A stretch of DNA of 64,000 nt. It comes from Phycisphaerales bacterium (GTDB taxonomy: Bacteria; Planctomycetota; Phycisphaerae; Phycisphaerales; UBA1924). The position numbers and the translations under genes were made by a program. The notes below the pieces were generated by a model that was not told the DNA's origin, did no database searches, and saw nothing but the letters and a program-made list of their open reading frames with translations. This document shows, one piece after another, positions 52,648-60,971 of this stretch; positions within the stretch are counted from its first letter, which is position 1, and every line of letters begins with the position of its first letter. The stretch covers positions 1-64,000 of the forward strand of contig JADZER010000017.1 in NCBI GenBank assembly GCA_020850415.1. The letters are read 5' to 3'.

Positions 52648-54144
52648 ATGTGCAAGCATCGGGGTTGGTTGTCTGGCGCGGTCGTTCTGGCCTTGGCGGG
52701 CGCGGCGGCGGCGCAGCCCGCGGCGGGGGTGGGGTATGTGGAGTTCGACGGCGTTGATGATCTGATCACGACGCCCGGCGACTTTGTCTACCCCGAGCTG
52801 ACGATCGAGGCCTGGGTGCGGCCGAGGGCGCTGCACCCCTTGTACACGGCGGGCGTGGTGACGCACGGCTCGCGGGATGTGAGCTCGTTTGACCTGGGGA
52901 TCGGTCAGCAGACCGACACGCGCCTGCGGTTCTTCATCAACTACAACCAGGGGCAGAAGACGATCATCGGCAACCAGCCGATGGTGCTGGACGAGTGGCA
53001 GCACATCGCGGTGACCTACGACGGGCAGACGGCTCGGCTGTACATCGACGGCGAGCTCGACGCCGAGAAGGTGCTCGGCGCCGCGATCCTGCCGTCGGGC
53101 CCTGACGCGCTGCTGGCGATCGGCGACGACTACCCGGGCGCGAGCGAGTTCGTCGGCGGGTCGTTCGACGAGGTTCGCGTGTGGTCGGTGGTGCGGAGCG
53201 GGTCGGAGATCGCGGGCGCGATGTTCACCCCGCTCTCCGGGGACGAGCCGGGGCTGGAGGCGTACTACAGCTTCGACGAGTGCGGGAGCCAGGTGGCGGT
53301 GGACCGGGGCCCGCACGGGCGCCACGGGCGGTTGGGGCTGTCGTACTCGGCGGGGGACGACGACCCCGAGCGCTTCGCGTACGGGCCTTCTCGGCGCCGG
53401 TGCCTGTCGCTGAGTTCGAGCGATCTCGGGGAGGTCCGGCCGGTCGTGGGGCTGGTCGACGAGCAGCTCGCGCAGATCAACGCCGGGCCGCCGGCGCTGG
53501 GCTGGGAGGACATCGCGAACCGCCACGCGGACCTGCATGTGCGTGACGCGTTCGAGTGCGGGGAGCACCTGGACAGGTCGTTCGTGGACAGCGCGTCGTA
53601 CCTGGCGGGGGCCGACGAGGTGACCTTCGACAACTGCGGCAGCGCGTTCTACAGGGTGCGGTTCATGATGCCGCCGGTGGTCCGGGGTGGCGCGGTGTAC
53701 GGCGTCGCGAACGCCGACGACCTGGGCCTTGCGTTCGTGAACACCCGCCCGGTGTCGTTGCTGCTGACGGCGGACGATGTGTCGGATCTGGGCGAGGACC
53801 GGAGCTTCCAGGGTCACGACCTGCTGGGCTGGCCGAGCGCCGACCCGTTCCTCGAGGAAGAGGTAGCGGGCCTGCTCGTGCCGGGCGCGAACTCGCTGAC
53901 GGTCGGGGTGTGCAGCGACGCGGGCGCGTTCGAGCCGGCGGGGCTGGAGTTCGAGGCGGTGGTGCAGTACGACTGCCTGGCCGACTGGGACGCCAACGGC
54001 GAGCGGAACACGCTGGACTTCGTGGCGTACCAGAACGCATGGGTGTCGCAGGTCCCGGAGACCGACCTCAACCTCGACGGTCGGGTGAACTCCCTGGACA
54101 TGCTGATCTGGCTGAACCTGTGGAACTTCGGGTGCCCCGAATAA
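52648..54144 (+). CDS. Secreted LamG-domain protein with dockerin-like tail
   Basis: 498 residues. ATG 52648 (lead GGCGAGGAGAGAAAC). Signal peptide about 1-24 ends AAAAQ. Residues about 27-205 form a LamG/concanavalin-like sandwich (YVEFDGVDDLITTPG, LTIEAWVRPRAL, WQHIAVTYDGQTARLYIDGE, SFDEVRVWSVVRS). A second beta-rich domain follows (about 225-430). The end is a dockerin pair (CLADWDANGERNTLDFVAY; LNLDGRVNSLDMLIWLNLW) with the terminal GC followed by Pro-Glu, a small departure from the usual end. It probably binds carbohydrate. Confidence 0.87.
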   Translation: MCKHRGWLSGAVVLALAGAAAAQPAAGVGYVEFDGVDDLITTPGDFVYPELTIEAWVRPRALHPLYTAGVVTHGSRDVSSFDLGIGQQTDTRLRFFINYNQGQKTIIGNQPMVLDEWQHIAVTYDGQTARLYIDGELDAEKVLGAAILPSGPDALLAIGDDYPGASEFVGGSFDEVRVWSVVRSGSEIAGAMFTPLSGDEPGLEAYYSFDECGSQVAVDRGPHGRHGRLGLSYSAGDDDPERFAYGPSRRRCLSLSSSDLGEVRPVVGLVDEQLAQINAGPPALGWEDIANRHADLHVRDAFECGEHLDRSFVDSASYLAGADEVTFDNCGSAFYRVRFMMPPVVRGGAVYGVANADDLGLAFVNTRPVSLLLTADDVSDLGEDRSFQGHDLLGWPSADPFLEEEVAGLLVPGANSLTVGVCSDAGAFEPAGLEFEAVVQYDCLADWDANGERNTLDFVAYQNAWVSQVPETDLNLDGRVNSLDMLIWLNLWNFGCPE

Positions 54145-54154
54145 CCGCCGGGGC

Positions 54155-54185
54155 CGGGGCGGGCGGCGTTTTTCGTTCCGCCCCG
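54155..54185 (+). terminator. Possible terminator between LamG and subtilisin genes
   Basis: Eight-bp stem (54155-54162 with 54178-54185) whose 15-nt loop holds TTTTT. Not a textbook terminator. Confidence 0.3.
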
Positions 54186-54224
54186 CTGGTGGATCGGGTA
54201 CCGTGGACGGCGAGGAGCACAGCA

Positions 54225-55790
54225 ATGAGGCGCATCTGTCTGGCGGGGGTGTTGTCGGCCCTGAGCGCGGGCGCGGCGGCCGGGTACGCGGGGCCGGCGG
54301 GCGGGCCCGTCTGGGTGTTCCTTTCGGACAAGGGGTACGCCGACGCGGGCGCGGAGCAGCGCGCGATCGGGGCGCTGGCCACGACCTATAACGCGCGGGC
54401 GATCGCGCGGCGCGAGCTGCGCCGGACGGCGCCGGGGCTGTTCGACGCGCGCGACCTGCCGGTGGCGCCGGCGTACCTCGCAGCGATCGAGGGCGCGGGC
54501 GGGCGCGTGAGGGTCGAGAGCCGCTGGCTGAACGCGGTGAGCGTGGAGGCCGGGCCCGGGGCGGTGGAGGCCATCGCCCGGCTGCCGTTCGTCGCCCGGG
54601 TCGAGCCGGTGCGCGCGGGGGGCAGGGACGAGCCGGGGCCCGGCGACGCGTCGGGCGGGGGCGGCGCCCGCGGGTTCTACGGGTACGCGGAGGAGCAGCT
54701 CGCGCAGATCGGGCTGACGGACCTGCACGCGCAGGGGTACACCGGCGGGGGTGTGATCGTCGGCATCCTGGACACGGGGTTCTACCGCGCCCACGACGCG
54801 TTCAATCACCCCGACAACCCGGTGGATGTGGTGGCGGAATGGGACTTCATCAACGACGACGGGAACACCTCGATCGAGGGGGGTGATGACGGCGGGCAGC
54901 ACTCGCACGGGACGATGATCCTCGGCACGATCCGCGCGTACGCGCCGGACGCGCTGGTCGGCGGGGCGTACGACGCGTCGGTGATCCTCTGCAAGACCGA
55001 GGACATCACGAGCGAGACTCCGGTCGAGGAGGATTACTATGTCGCCGGGCTCGAGTTCATCGAGGCCCACGGCGGGGACATGGCGACCAGCTCGCTCGGG
55101 TACATCGACTGGTACACCCAGGGCGATCTGGACGGGCAGACCGCGGTGACGACGATCGCGGTGAACATCGCGACGGCCAACGGCGTGCACTGCTGCACGG
55201 CGGCGGGCAACGAGGGCAACGACAGCGACCCGGGCACGAGCCACCTGATCGCGCCGGCCGACGCGCTCGAGGTGATCACCTGCGGCGCGGTGTCGAACGA
55301 GGGCTCGATCACCGGGTTCAGCTCGGACGGGCCGACGGCCGACGGGCGGGTGAAGCCGGAGGTGCTGGCGCGCGGGGCGGACACCTTCACGGTCTGGCCG
55401 TACGACTCGACGAGCTACACGACCGCCAGCGGGACCTCGCTCTCGACGCCGCTGGTCGCCTCGGCGGTGGCGTGCCTGGTGCAGGCTCGCCCGTGGTGGA
55501 CGCCCGCGCAGCTGCGCGAGCACCTGTTCAGCACCGCCGACTACTACACGGCGAACGGCCAGCCCGATCCGTTGTTTGTCAAGGGTTATGGGATCTTGAA
55601 CGCGGCCGACGCGCTGGCGGACGACTGCCGCGCCGATGTCAGCGGCGACGGGGTGGTGAACACGCAGGATGTGATCGGTTTCCTGAACCTGTGGGCGGCC
55701 GGGGAGCGGCAGGCGGATTTCAACGACGACGGCTCGGTCAACACCCAGGATGTCCTGGCGTTCCTGAACGCCTGGGCAACGGGGTGCTGA
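54225..55790 (+). CDS. Subtilisin-like serine peptidase (S8) with dockerin
   Basis: 521 residues. ATG 54225 (lead CGAGGAGCACAGCA). Signal peptide about 1-20, then a propeptide (about 30-150). Catalytic triad: Asp183 in GILDTGFY, His228 in QHSHGTMILG, Ser405 in SGTSLSTPLVASA; oxyanion Asn329 in TAAGNEGND. Dockerin repeats at the end (CRADVSGDGVVNTQDVIGFL and a second) finish ATGC. It is an exported endopeptidase, matching the metallopeptidases of the left block. Confidence 0.94.
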   Translation: MRRICLAGVLSALSAGAAAGYAGPAGGPVWVFLSDKGYADAGAEQRAIGALATTYNARAIARRELRRTAPGLFDARDLPVAPAYLAAIEGAGGRVRVESRWLNAVSVEAGPGAVEAIARLPFVARVEPVRAGGRDEPGPGDASGGGGARGFYGYAEEQLAQIGLTDLHAQGYTGGGVIVGILDTGFYRAHDAFNHPDNPVDVVAEWDFINDDGNTSIEGGDDGGQHSHGTMILGTIRAYAPDALVGGAYDASVILCKTEDITSETPVEEDYYVAGLEFIEAHGGDMATSSLGYIDWYTQGDLDGQTAVTTIAVNIATANGVHCCTAAGNEGNDSDPGTSHLIAPADALEVITCGAVSNEGSITGFSSDGPTADGRVKPEVLARGADTFTVWPYDSTSYTTASGTSLSTPLVASAVACLVQARPWWTPAQLREHLFSTADYYTANGQPDPLFVKGYGILNAADALADDCRADVSGDGVVNTQDVIGFLNLWAAGERQADFNDDGSVNTQDVLAFLNAWATGC

Positions 55791-55863
55791 GGGGATGGAA
55801 TAGGGTTGGTGTTGTTCGGAGGGCCGAGTAGACTGCGGCGGCCGTGGGGTTTGGAGGCCTCGG

Positions 55864-58623
55864 ATGGATCGCTGCGGGATCAGCGTCGTGGCTTTGTCGG
55901 CATGGCTGGCGGGCGGGTTCTCGGACCCGAGCGCGGCCGCGCGCGATGAGCCCGTGCGGTCCGCGTCCGTCGGGCTGGGGGTTGCCTGGGTGGAGGCGGG
56001 GGCCAGGCCGGGGGGGGAGCTGGTGCTGCCGCTGTTCGATGGGGAGAGCGTGCATCTGGCGGTCGAGGCGGTCGAGCGGCGGGAGACGGGGGTATCGCTA
56101 CGCGGGCGGGTGCTCGGGGACGATTTCGGCGGCTTCGCGCTCACGCTGGAGGGTGGCGAGCTGTGCGCCGGGGTCTGGACCTCCCGCGGGGCGTACGGGC
56201 TGTCCCCGGCGGGGGCCGAGGGGACCGTGCTGACCGAGTGGGCGCCGTCGGAGGGGCCGGACTGTCTGGGAGGGTTGGGGGGAATGCGTCCGGCGCCGCG
56301 CGAGGCAAGGCCGGCCGAGCCCGCGGGCCTGTCGGCCGGGCCGGGCATGCCGGATGGGCCCGGTGGGCCGGGGCCGGGCGAGGGGCGGGCGGCGGTGTGC
56401 ACGGACGACCCGGGGACGGTGGATGTGTTGGTGGTGTACACGCCCGCGGCGGTCGCGGCGGCGGGGGGGCCAGCGGCGCTCCTGGCGCGGGTGCAGAACA
56501 CGCTCGACTCCACCACGCTGGTGTTCGGCAACTCGAGGATCCCGGACCTGGCGATGCACCTGGCCGGTTTCCGCGAGGTCGCGTACGACGAGAGCGCGCC
56601 GGACTGGCTGGACCATCTGGTCCGGGTGAGCGAGCCGGCGGACGGGTACATGGACGGGGTGCACGGCTGGCGGGACGACGACCGGGCCGACTGCGTCATG
56701 CTGATCGTGGACGACACGCGGTTCACGGGCGGGGCGGCGTGGTGGGGGATCTGGGATGAGGGGGCGGCGTTCAGTTGTCTGAACTGGCGTTCGGCGGGCG
56801 GGGGGGTCCTGACGGGTCCGCACGAGTTCGGGCACAACTTCGGGTGTGCGCACGATCATGAGAACGATGTCTCGGCGCCGTACTCGTACTGCTGGGGGCA
56901 TTTCTACGACAACGGGCCGGACACCTACGGCACGGTGATGTCGTATGTCGGGGTGACGCTGCCCTACTTCTCGAACCCGACGCTGACCGGCCCGGGGGGC
57001 CAGGCGTTGGGCGTGCCGCCGGGGGAGGCCGGGGCGGCGTACAACGCGCTGATGGTCTCGCAGTCGCGGACGGTGCTGGCGAACTACCGGCAGAGCCTGC
57101 GTCTGGCCGACTGCAACAACAACGGGGTGGACGACGGGGCGGACATCGCCGGCGGGGCGAGCGAGGACACGAACGGGGACGGCGTGCCGGACGAGTGCCA
57201 GGCGCGGGTGTTCGTGGACGGCGACCCGCACACCGAGGGGGACGGGCTGAGCTGGGAGACCTCGCGGCGCGACCTGGGCGAGGTGCTGGCGGTCTCGAAC
57301 CTGACCTGCGCGGCGGTGCGGGAGATCTGGGCCGCCGACGGGGTGTACACGCCGGATTCGGGGACGGGCGACCGGTGGAGCCGATTCCCGATGCGTTCGG
57401 GGCTGGGTCTCTACGGCGGGTTTGAGGGGCTGTCGCGGGCCGGCGGCGGGGAGACCGAGCTGGGCCAGCGCGATGTCGCGGCGAACGAGACGGTGCTGAG
57501 CGGCGACCTCGGCGTCGGCGGCGACCCGGCGGACAATTGCTACACGATCGTGGAGGCGCTCGAGACCGATTCGACGGCGGTGCTCGACGGGTTCACGGTT
57601 CGCGACGCGGCCAACGACGGGTACGGGGGCGGGATCTACGGGTACCGGACCGGGCTGCGGGTCCGCGGGTGCAGGATCGAGAACAACCGGGCCTACTCCG
57701 GCGCCGGCGCGATGTTCTACGAGGATTGCGATGTGCTCTTCCAGGGCTGCGTCTTCGCCGGCAACAGCGCCGAGTACGCGGGCGGGGGGCTGGGGCTCCT
57801 CGGGTCGGCGGCGCGGGTGGAGGGCTGCGCGTTCGTGAGCAACGCGGCGGGCTGGTACGGCGGGGGCATGGACGCGTTCGAGTCGGAGATCGTGGTCTCG
57901 AACAGCTGGTTCTGGGACAACCGCGTCGATCTCGACGGCGCCGGGATGTCGCTGGGCGACTCCGCGGCGGTGGTAACGGGGTGCAGCTTTGCGCGGAACC
58001 AGGCGCAGGGCTACGGCGGCGGCATCAACGAGGCCACCACGGCGCTGCAGGTCCGCAACAGCGTGCTGTGGGGCAACACGAGCCAGGGCAACGCGATGGA
58101 GGACCAGCTCAACGCCTTCGGCGGGCTGGTGACCGTCGACTACTCGCTGGTGAGCGGGTGGAACGGGTCTTTCGGCGGGACGGGCACGATCGGCGGGGAT
58201 CCGTTGTTCGTGGACGCGTTCGGCGGGGATCTGGCGCTCTCGGCGGGCTCGCCGGCGATCGACGCGGGGAGCAACCCGCTGGTAGCGGACGACGCGGGCG
58301 ATCTCGACGGCGACGGCGACACGGCGGAGGCGACGCCGCGGGACGCGGGCGGGGCGGCGCGGTTCGCCGACGACCCCGGGACGCCGGACACCGGCGTGCC
58401 GGGGCAGGGGTACGCGGAGGTGGTGGACATGGGGGCGCTGGAGTTTGCGCCGGACGCCTGCCCGGCGGACTTCAACGGGGACGGCCTGGTGAACACGATC
58501 GATGTGCTGCATTTCCTCAACGCCTGGAGTTCGGGCGATCCGAGGGGAGATTTCAACGGCGACGGGTCGATCAACACGATCGATGTGATTCGCTTCCTGA
58601 ACGCGTGGTCGGCGGGCTGCTAG
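55864..58623 (+). CDS. Metalloprotease-like / beta-helix fusion with choice-of-anchor-Q and dockerin
   Basis: 919 residues. The signal peptide (about 1-20) is followed by a propeptide-like domain. The zinc site is HEFGHNFGCAH at 320-330, metzincin type. A calcium-loop segment (CNNNGVDDGADIAGG, TNGDGVPDECQ) at about 417-441 links to a right-handed beta-helix (about 500-750) with repeated GGGI/NN...A patterns. The stretch SPAIDAGSN ... VDMGALEF matches the choice-of-anchor-Q signature. Finally comes a dockerin pair ending SAGC. It thus carries two surface-anchor-type modules. The protease domain should cut protein; the helix may bind polysaccharide. Confidence 0.88.
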   Translation: MDRCGISVVALSAWLAGGFSDPSAAARDEPVRSASVGLGVAWVEAGARPGGELVLPLFDGESVHLAVEAVERRETGVSLRGRVLGDDFGGFALTLEGGELCAGVWTSRGAYGLSPAGAEGTVLTEWAPSEGPDCLGGLGGMRPAPREARPAEPAGLSAGPGMPDGPGGPGPGEGRAAVCTDDPGTVDVLVVYTPAAVAAAGGPAALLARVQNTLDSTTLVFGNSRIPDLAMHLAGFREVAYDESAPDWLDHLVRVSEPADGYMDGVHGWRDDDRADCVMLIVDDTRFTGGAAWWGIWDEGAAFSCLNWRSAGGGVLTGPHEFGHNFGCAHDHENDVSAPYSYCWGHFYDNGPDTYGTVMSYVGVTLPYFSNPTLTGPGGQALGVPPGEAGAAYNALMVSQSRTVLANYRQSLRLADCNNNGVDDGADIAGGASEDTNGDGVPDECQARVFVDGDPHTEGDGLSWETSRRDLGEVLAVSNLTCAAVREIWAADGVYTPDSGTGDRWSRFPMRSGLGLYGGFEGLSRAGGGETELGQRDVAANETVLSGDLGVGGDPADNCYTIVEALETDSTAVLDGFTVRDAANDGYGGGIYGYRTGLRVRGCRIENNRAYSGAGAMFYEDCDVLFQGCVFAGNSAEYAGGGLGLLGSAARVEGCAFVSNAAGWYGGGMDAFESEIVVSNSWFWDNRVDLDGAGMSLGDSAAVVTGCSFARNQAQGYGGGINEATTALQVRNSVLWGNTSQGNAMEDQLNAFGGLVTVDYSLVSGWNGSFGGTGTIGGDPLFVDAFGGDLALSAGSPAIDAGSNPLVADDAGDLDGDGDTAEATPRDAGGAARFADDPGTPDTGVPGQGYAEVVDMGALEFAPDACPADFNGDGLVNTIDVLHFLNAWSSGDPRGDFNGDGSINTIDVIRFLNAWSAGC

Positions 58624-58653
58624 CGCCGGCGAAACAACGATGGGAGTCTGACG

Positions 58654-60057
58654 ATGCGTTATGTGATGACCGCGATGACACTTCTCGCCTCTGCTGCCGT
58701 CGCGCAGCCGGACGCGACCGGGCCGGTCGTGCGGCACGACGGGTACAAGGTGGTCCGGGTGGAGCTCGGCTCGACGGCCGATGTCCGGACGCTGCTGGCG
58801 CTCGGGGCCGACCAGTGGAGCCACCACCTCGAGCCGGGCGTGCCGGGGGAGTTCATGCTCGCGCCCGACATGCTCGACGACCTGGACGCGACGGGCCTTG
58901 TTTACGAGATCGTGAACGAGAATGTGCAGGCTGCGGTGGACGCGGAGAACGCCCGCCTCCGCAACGGCGGCGCCGGGCGGGCCTGGTTCGACGACTTCAA
59001 GAACCTCGACGCGATCAACGCGTACCTCAACACCCTGGCGGCGAACAACCCGGACATCGCCGAGGTGGTCAACCTCGGCAGCTCGCTCCAGGGGCGTCCG
59101 ATCTACGGCCTGCGGATCGCCAACGACAACTACGGTGATCCCGCGTGCAAGACCTCGGTGCTGTACAACGCCTGCCAGCACGCCCGGGAGTGGATCAGCC
59201 CGATGGTGGCGATGTACGCCGCGGACAGGCTGCTGGCCGAGTACGGGACGGTGCAGTCGATCACGGACCTGATCGACCGGTCCGAGATCCTGATCGTGCC
59301 GGTCAGCAACCCCGACGGGTATGTGTACAGCTGGACGAACAACCGCTACTGGCGCAAGAACCGTCGCAACAACGGCGGGGGCTCCTACGGCGTGGACCTC
59401 AACCGCAACTGGGGCTACCAGTGGGGGCTCAACAGCGGGTCGTCGGGCGACCCGAACAGCGATGTCTACCGGGGCACGGCGCCGTTCAGCGAGCCGGAGA
59501 CCCAGGTGCTCCGCGACTGGTCGCTCTCCCGCCCTCGTCTGGCGATGCAGTCGGACATCCACTCGTACGGCGAGTACATCCTGTGGCCCTGGGGGTACAC
59601 CGGCTCCCAGCCGCCGCACGCGAGCACCTTCACGAGCCTGGGCAACGAGATCGACCAGATCGTGCGTGCGGTGCACGGCCACAACTACGATCAGGGGCAG
59701 TGCTACAACATCCTGTACGCGGTCTCCGGCAGCGCGATCGACTGGTTCCTTGGGGAGGTTGACACCATCAACTTCAGCTTCGAGCTGCGGGGCTTTGACT
59801 TCGTGATCCAGCCCAGCGAGATCATCCCCAACAGCGAGGAGGTCTACCCGGCGCTGGTGCGGATGGCCGAGTGGGGCCTGGAGAACCGCCACGCCGCGGG
59901 CGACTTCAACATCGACGGCAAGATCGACACCCTCGATGTGCTCGCGTTCCTGAACGCCTGGAACGCCAACGATCCGCGCGCGGACTACAACGGCGACGGC
60001 AACATCGACACGCTGGATGTGCTCGCGTTCCTCAACGAGTGGAACGCCGGGTGCTGA
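58654..60057 (+). CDS. Secreted zinc carboxypeptidase (M14) with dockerin
   Basis: 467 residues. Signal peptide about 1-18. All M14 marks are present: zinc ligands H176 and E179 (QHAREW) and H303 (SDIHSYGEY), substrate side NPDGYVYSWT and DLNRNW, and catalytic Glu377 in FSFELRG. The dockerin pair ends EWNAGC. It trims residues from the C-termini of peptides, complementing the endopeptidases around it. It starts 30 nt after the previous gene. Confidence 0.95.
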   Translation: MRYVMTAMTLLASAAVAQPDATGPVVRHDGYKVVRVELGSTADVRTLLALGADQWSHHLEPGVPGEFMLAPDMLDDLDATGLVYEIVNENVQAAVDAENARLRNGGAGRAWFDDFKNLDAINAYLNTLAANNPDIAEVVNLGSSLQGRPIYGLRIANDNYGDPACKTSVLYNACQHAREWISPMVAMYAADRLLAEYGTVQSITDLIDRSEILIVPVSNPDGYVYSWTNNRYWRKNRRNNGGGSYGVDLNRNWGYQWGLNSGSSGDPNSDVYRGTAPFSEPETQVLRDWSLSRPRLAMQSDIHSYGEYILWPWGYTGSQPPHASTFTSLGNEIDQIVRAVHGHNYDQGQCYNILYAVSGSAIDWFLGEVDTINFSFELRGFDFVIQPSEIIPNSEEVYPALVRMAEWGLENRHAAGDFNIDGKIDTLDVLAFLNAWNANDPRADYNGDGNIDTLDVLAFLNEWNAGC

Positions 60058-60080
60058 TCGGGTAGAAGGATGACGGGCGC

Positions 60081-60112
60081 GCGCGCCGGCGGGGATCTCC
60101 CCGCCGGCGCGC
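60081..60112 (+). terminator. Strong 14-bp hairpin after the carboxypeptidase gene
   Basis: Perfect stem 60081-60094 with 60099-60112, loop ATCT, 23 nt after the stop codon. No T-run follows. It could stop or stabilise the transcript, splitting the block into two units. Confidence 0.5.
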
Positions 60113-60146
60113 ACCCGGCGCGGGAGCACGCAACAGGAGGGTGGCC

Positions 60147-60971
60147 ATGCAACGGCGGAGAATCATCGCGGCGGTCCTCGCCGCTTCGGCGGGGTGTGCG
60201 GCGGCGCAGGAGGCCCGGTTCCTCGAGCCGGACTCGGCGACGGTCGGGCTGGGGGATCGGGTCGGGATCTCGGTCTTCGAGGGCGGCGCGGCGCGGGCGT
60301 GGCCCGCCGAGCGCGTCGCGCACTTCCTCGCCCGGACCGCGTGGACGCAGGACAACCGCGACACGCTCGAGGCCCTGCCGGCGCTCGGCAAGGCCGGCGT
60401 GCCGGGCGCGGTGTGGACGGCCGACCGGCCGGGCGTGCTGCTGCTCGGCCTGGACCTCAAGCCCGGGCTGGAAACGGTCGGCGTCGAGGCGTTCGGGCGG
60501 TTCCTCGCCCGCGCGCTGCCCGCCGAGCGGCGCGGGGCGATCACGCCGGCGCTGCCCGAGGGCGGCGAGGTGTCGGTCCGGCGCGTCGAGTCGGCCAAGG
60601 CGCTCGTGCGCGTCTCGGCGGAAGGGGCCGAGCCGGTCTCGATCGCGACCAGCAAGACCGGCCAGGCGGTGGAGATCCGCCCGCTGCTGGACCCGACGAT
60701 GCTGACGCCGGGCGGCGACCTGCCGCTCAAGATCTACGGCGCGATCCCAGGCCCCGCCGGGGGTGTGGTGACGGCGACGAACACGACCACCGGGGAGTCG
60801 TTCCCCGTGGCGCTGACCGAGGACGCGACGGCGAATCTGACCATCCCCAGCGCCGGGCGCTGGCGTGTGGAGTTTCACGCCGTCGCGCCCGACGAGACGG
60901 GCGAGGCCGACTGGCTGGTGCATACCGCGACCCTGACCTTCGAGGTTCGCGCCGGGGAGGTGACGCGATGA
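60147..60971 (+). CDS. Secreted protein of unknown function, coupled to BNR gene
   Basis: 274 residues. ATG 60147 has AGGAGGGTGGCC before it. Signal peptide ends CAAAQ. The body is beta-rich: a region with RAWPAERVAHFLARTAW and a C-terminal Ig-like domain (PGGDLPLKIYGAIPGPAGG ... STAGRWRVEF-type strand). It resembles DUF4198-like extracellular proteins loosely, which I would not rely on. Its stop overlaps the next start (ATGA), so the two products are probably made together. Confidence 0.75.
   Translation: MQRRRIIAAVLAASAGCAAAQEARFLEPDSATVGLGDRVGISVFEGGAARAWPAERVAHFLARTAWTQDNRDTLEALPALGKAGVPGAVWTADRPGVLLLGLDLKPGLETVGVEAFGRFLARALPAERRGAITPALPEGGEVSVRRVESAKALVRVSAEGAEPVSIATSKTGQAVEIRPLLDPTMLTPGGDLPLKIYGAIPGPAGGVVTATNTTTGESFPVALTEDATANLTIPSAGRWRVEFHAVAPDETGEADWLVHTATLTFEVRAGEVTR

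Noticed and set aside
48325-54225. Open frame of nearly 2000 codons on the minus strand
   Set aside because: Antisense to mqnA, the sigma-like gene, gatB and LamG; composition is a shadow of GC-rich codons.
56098-60129. Open frame of over 1300 codons on the minus strand
   Set aside because: Antisense to the beta-helix and M14 genes, which have complete active sites.
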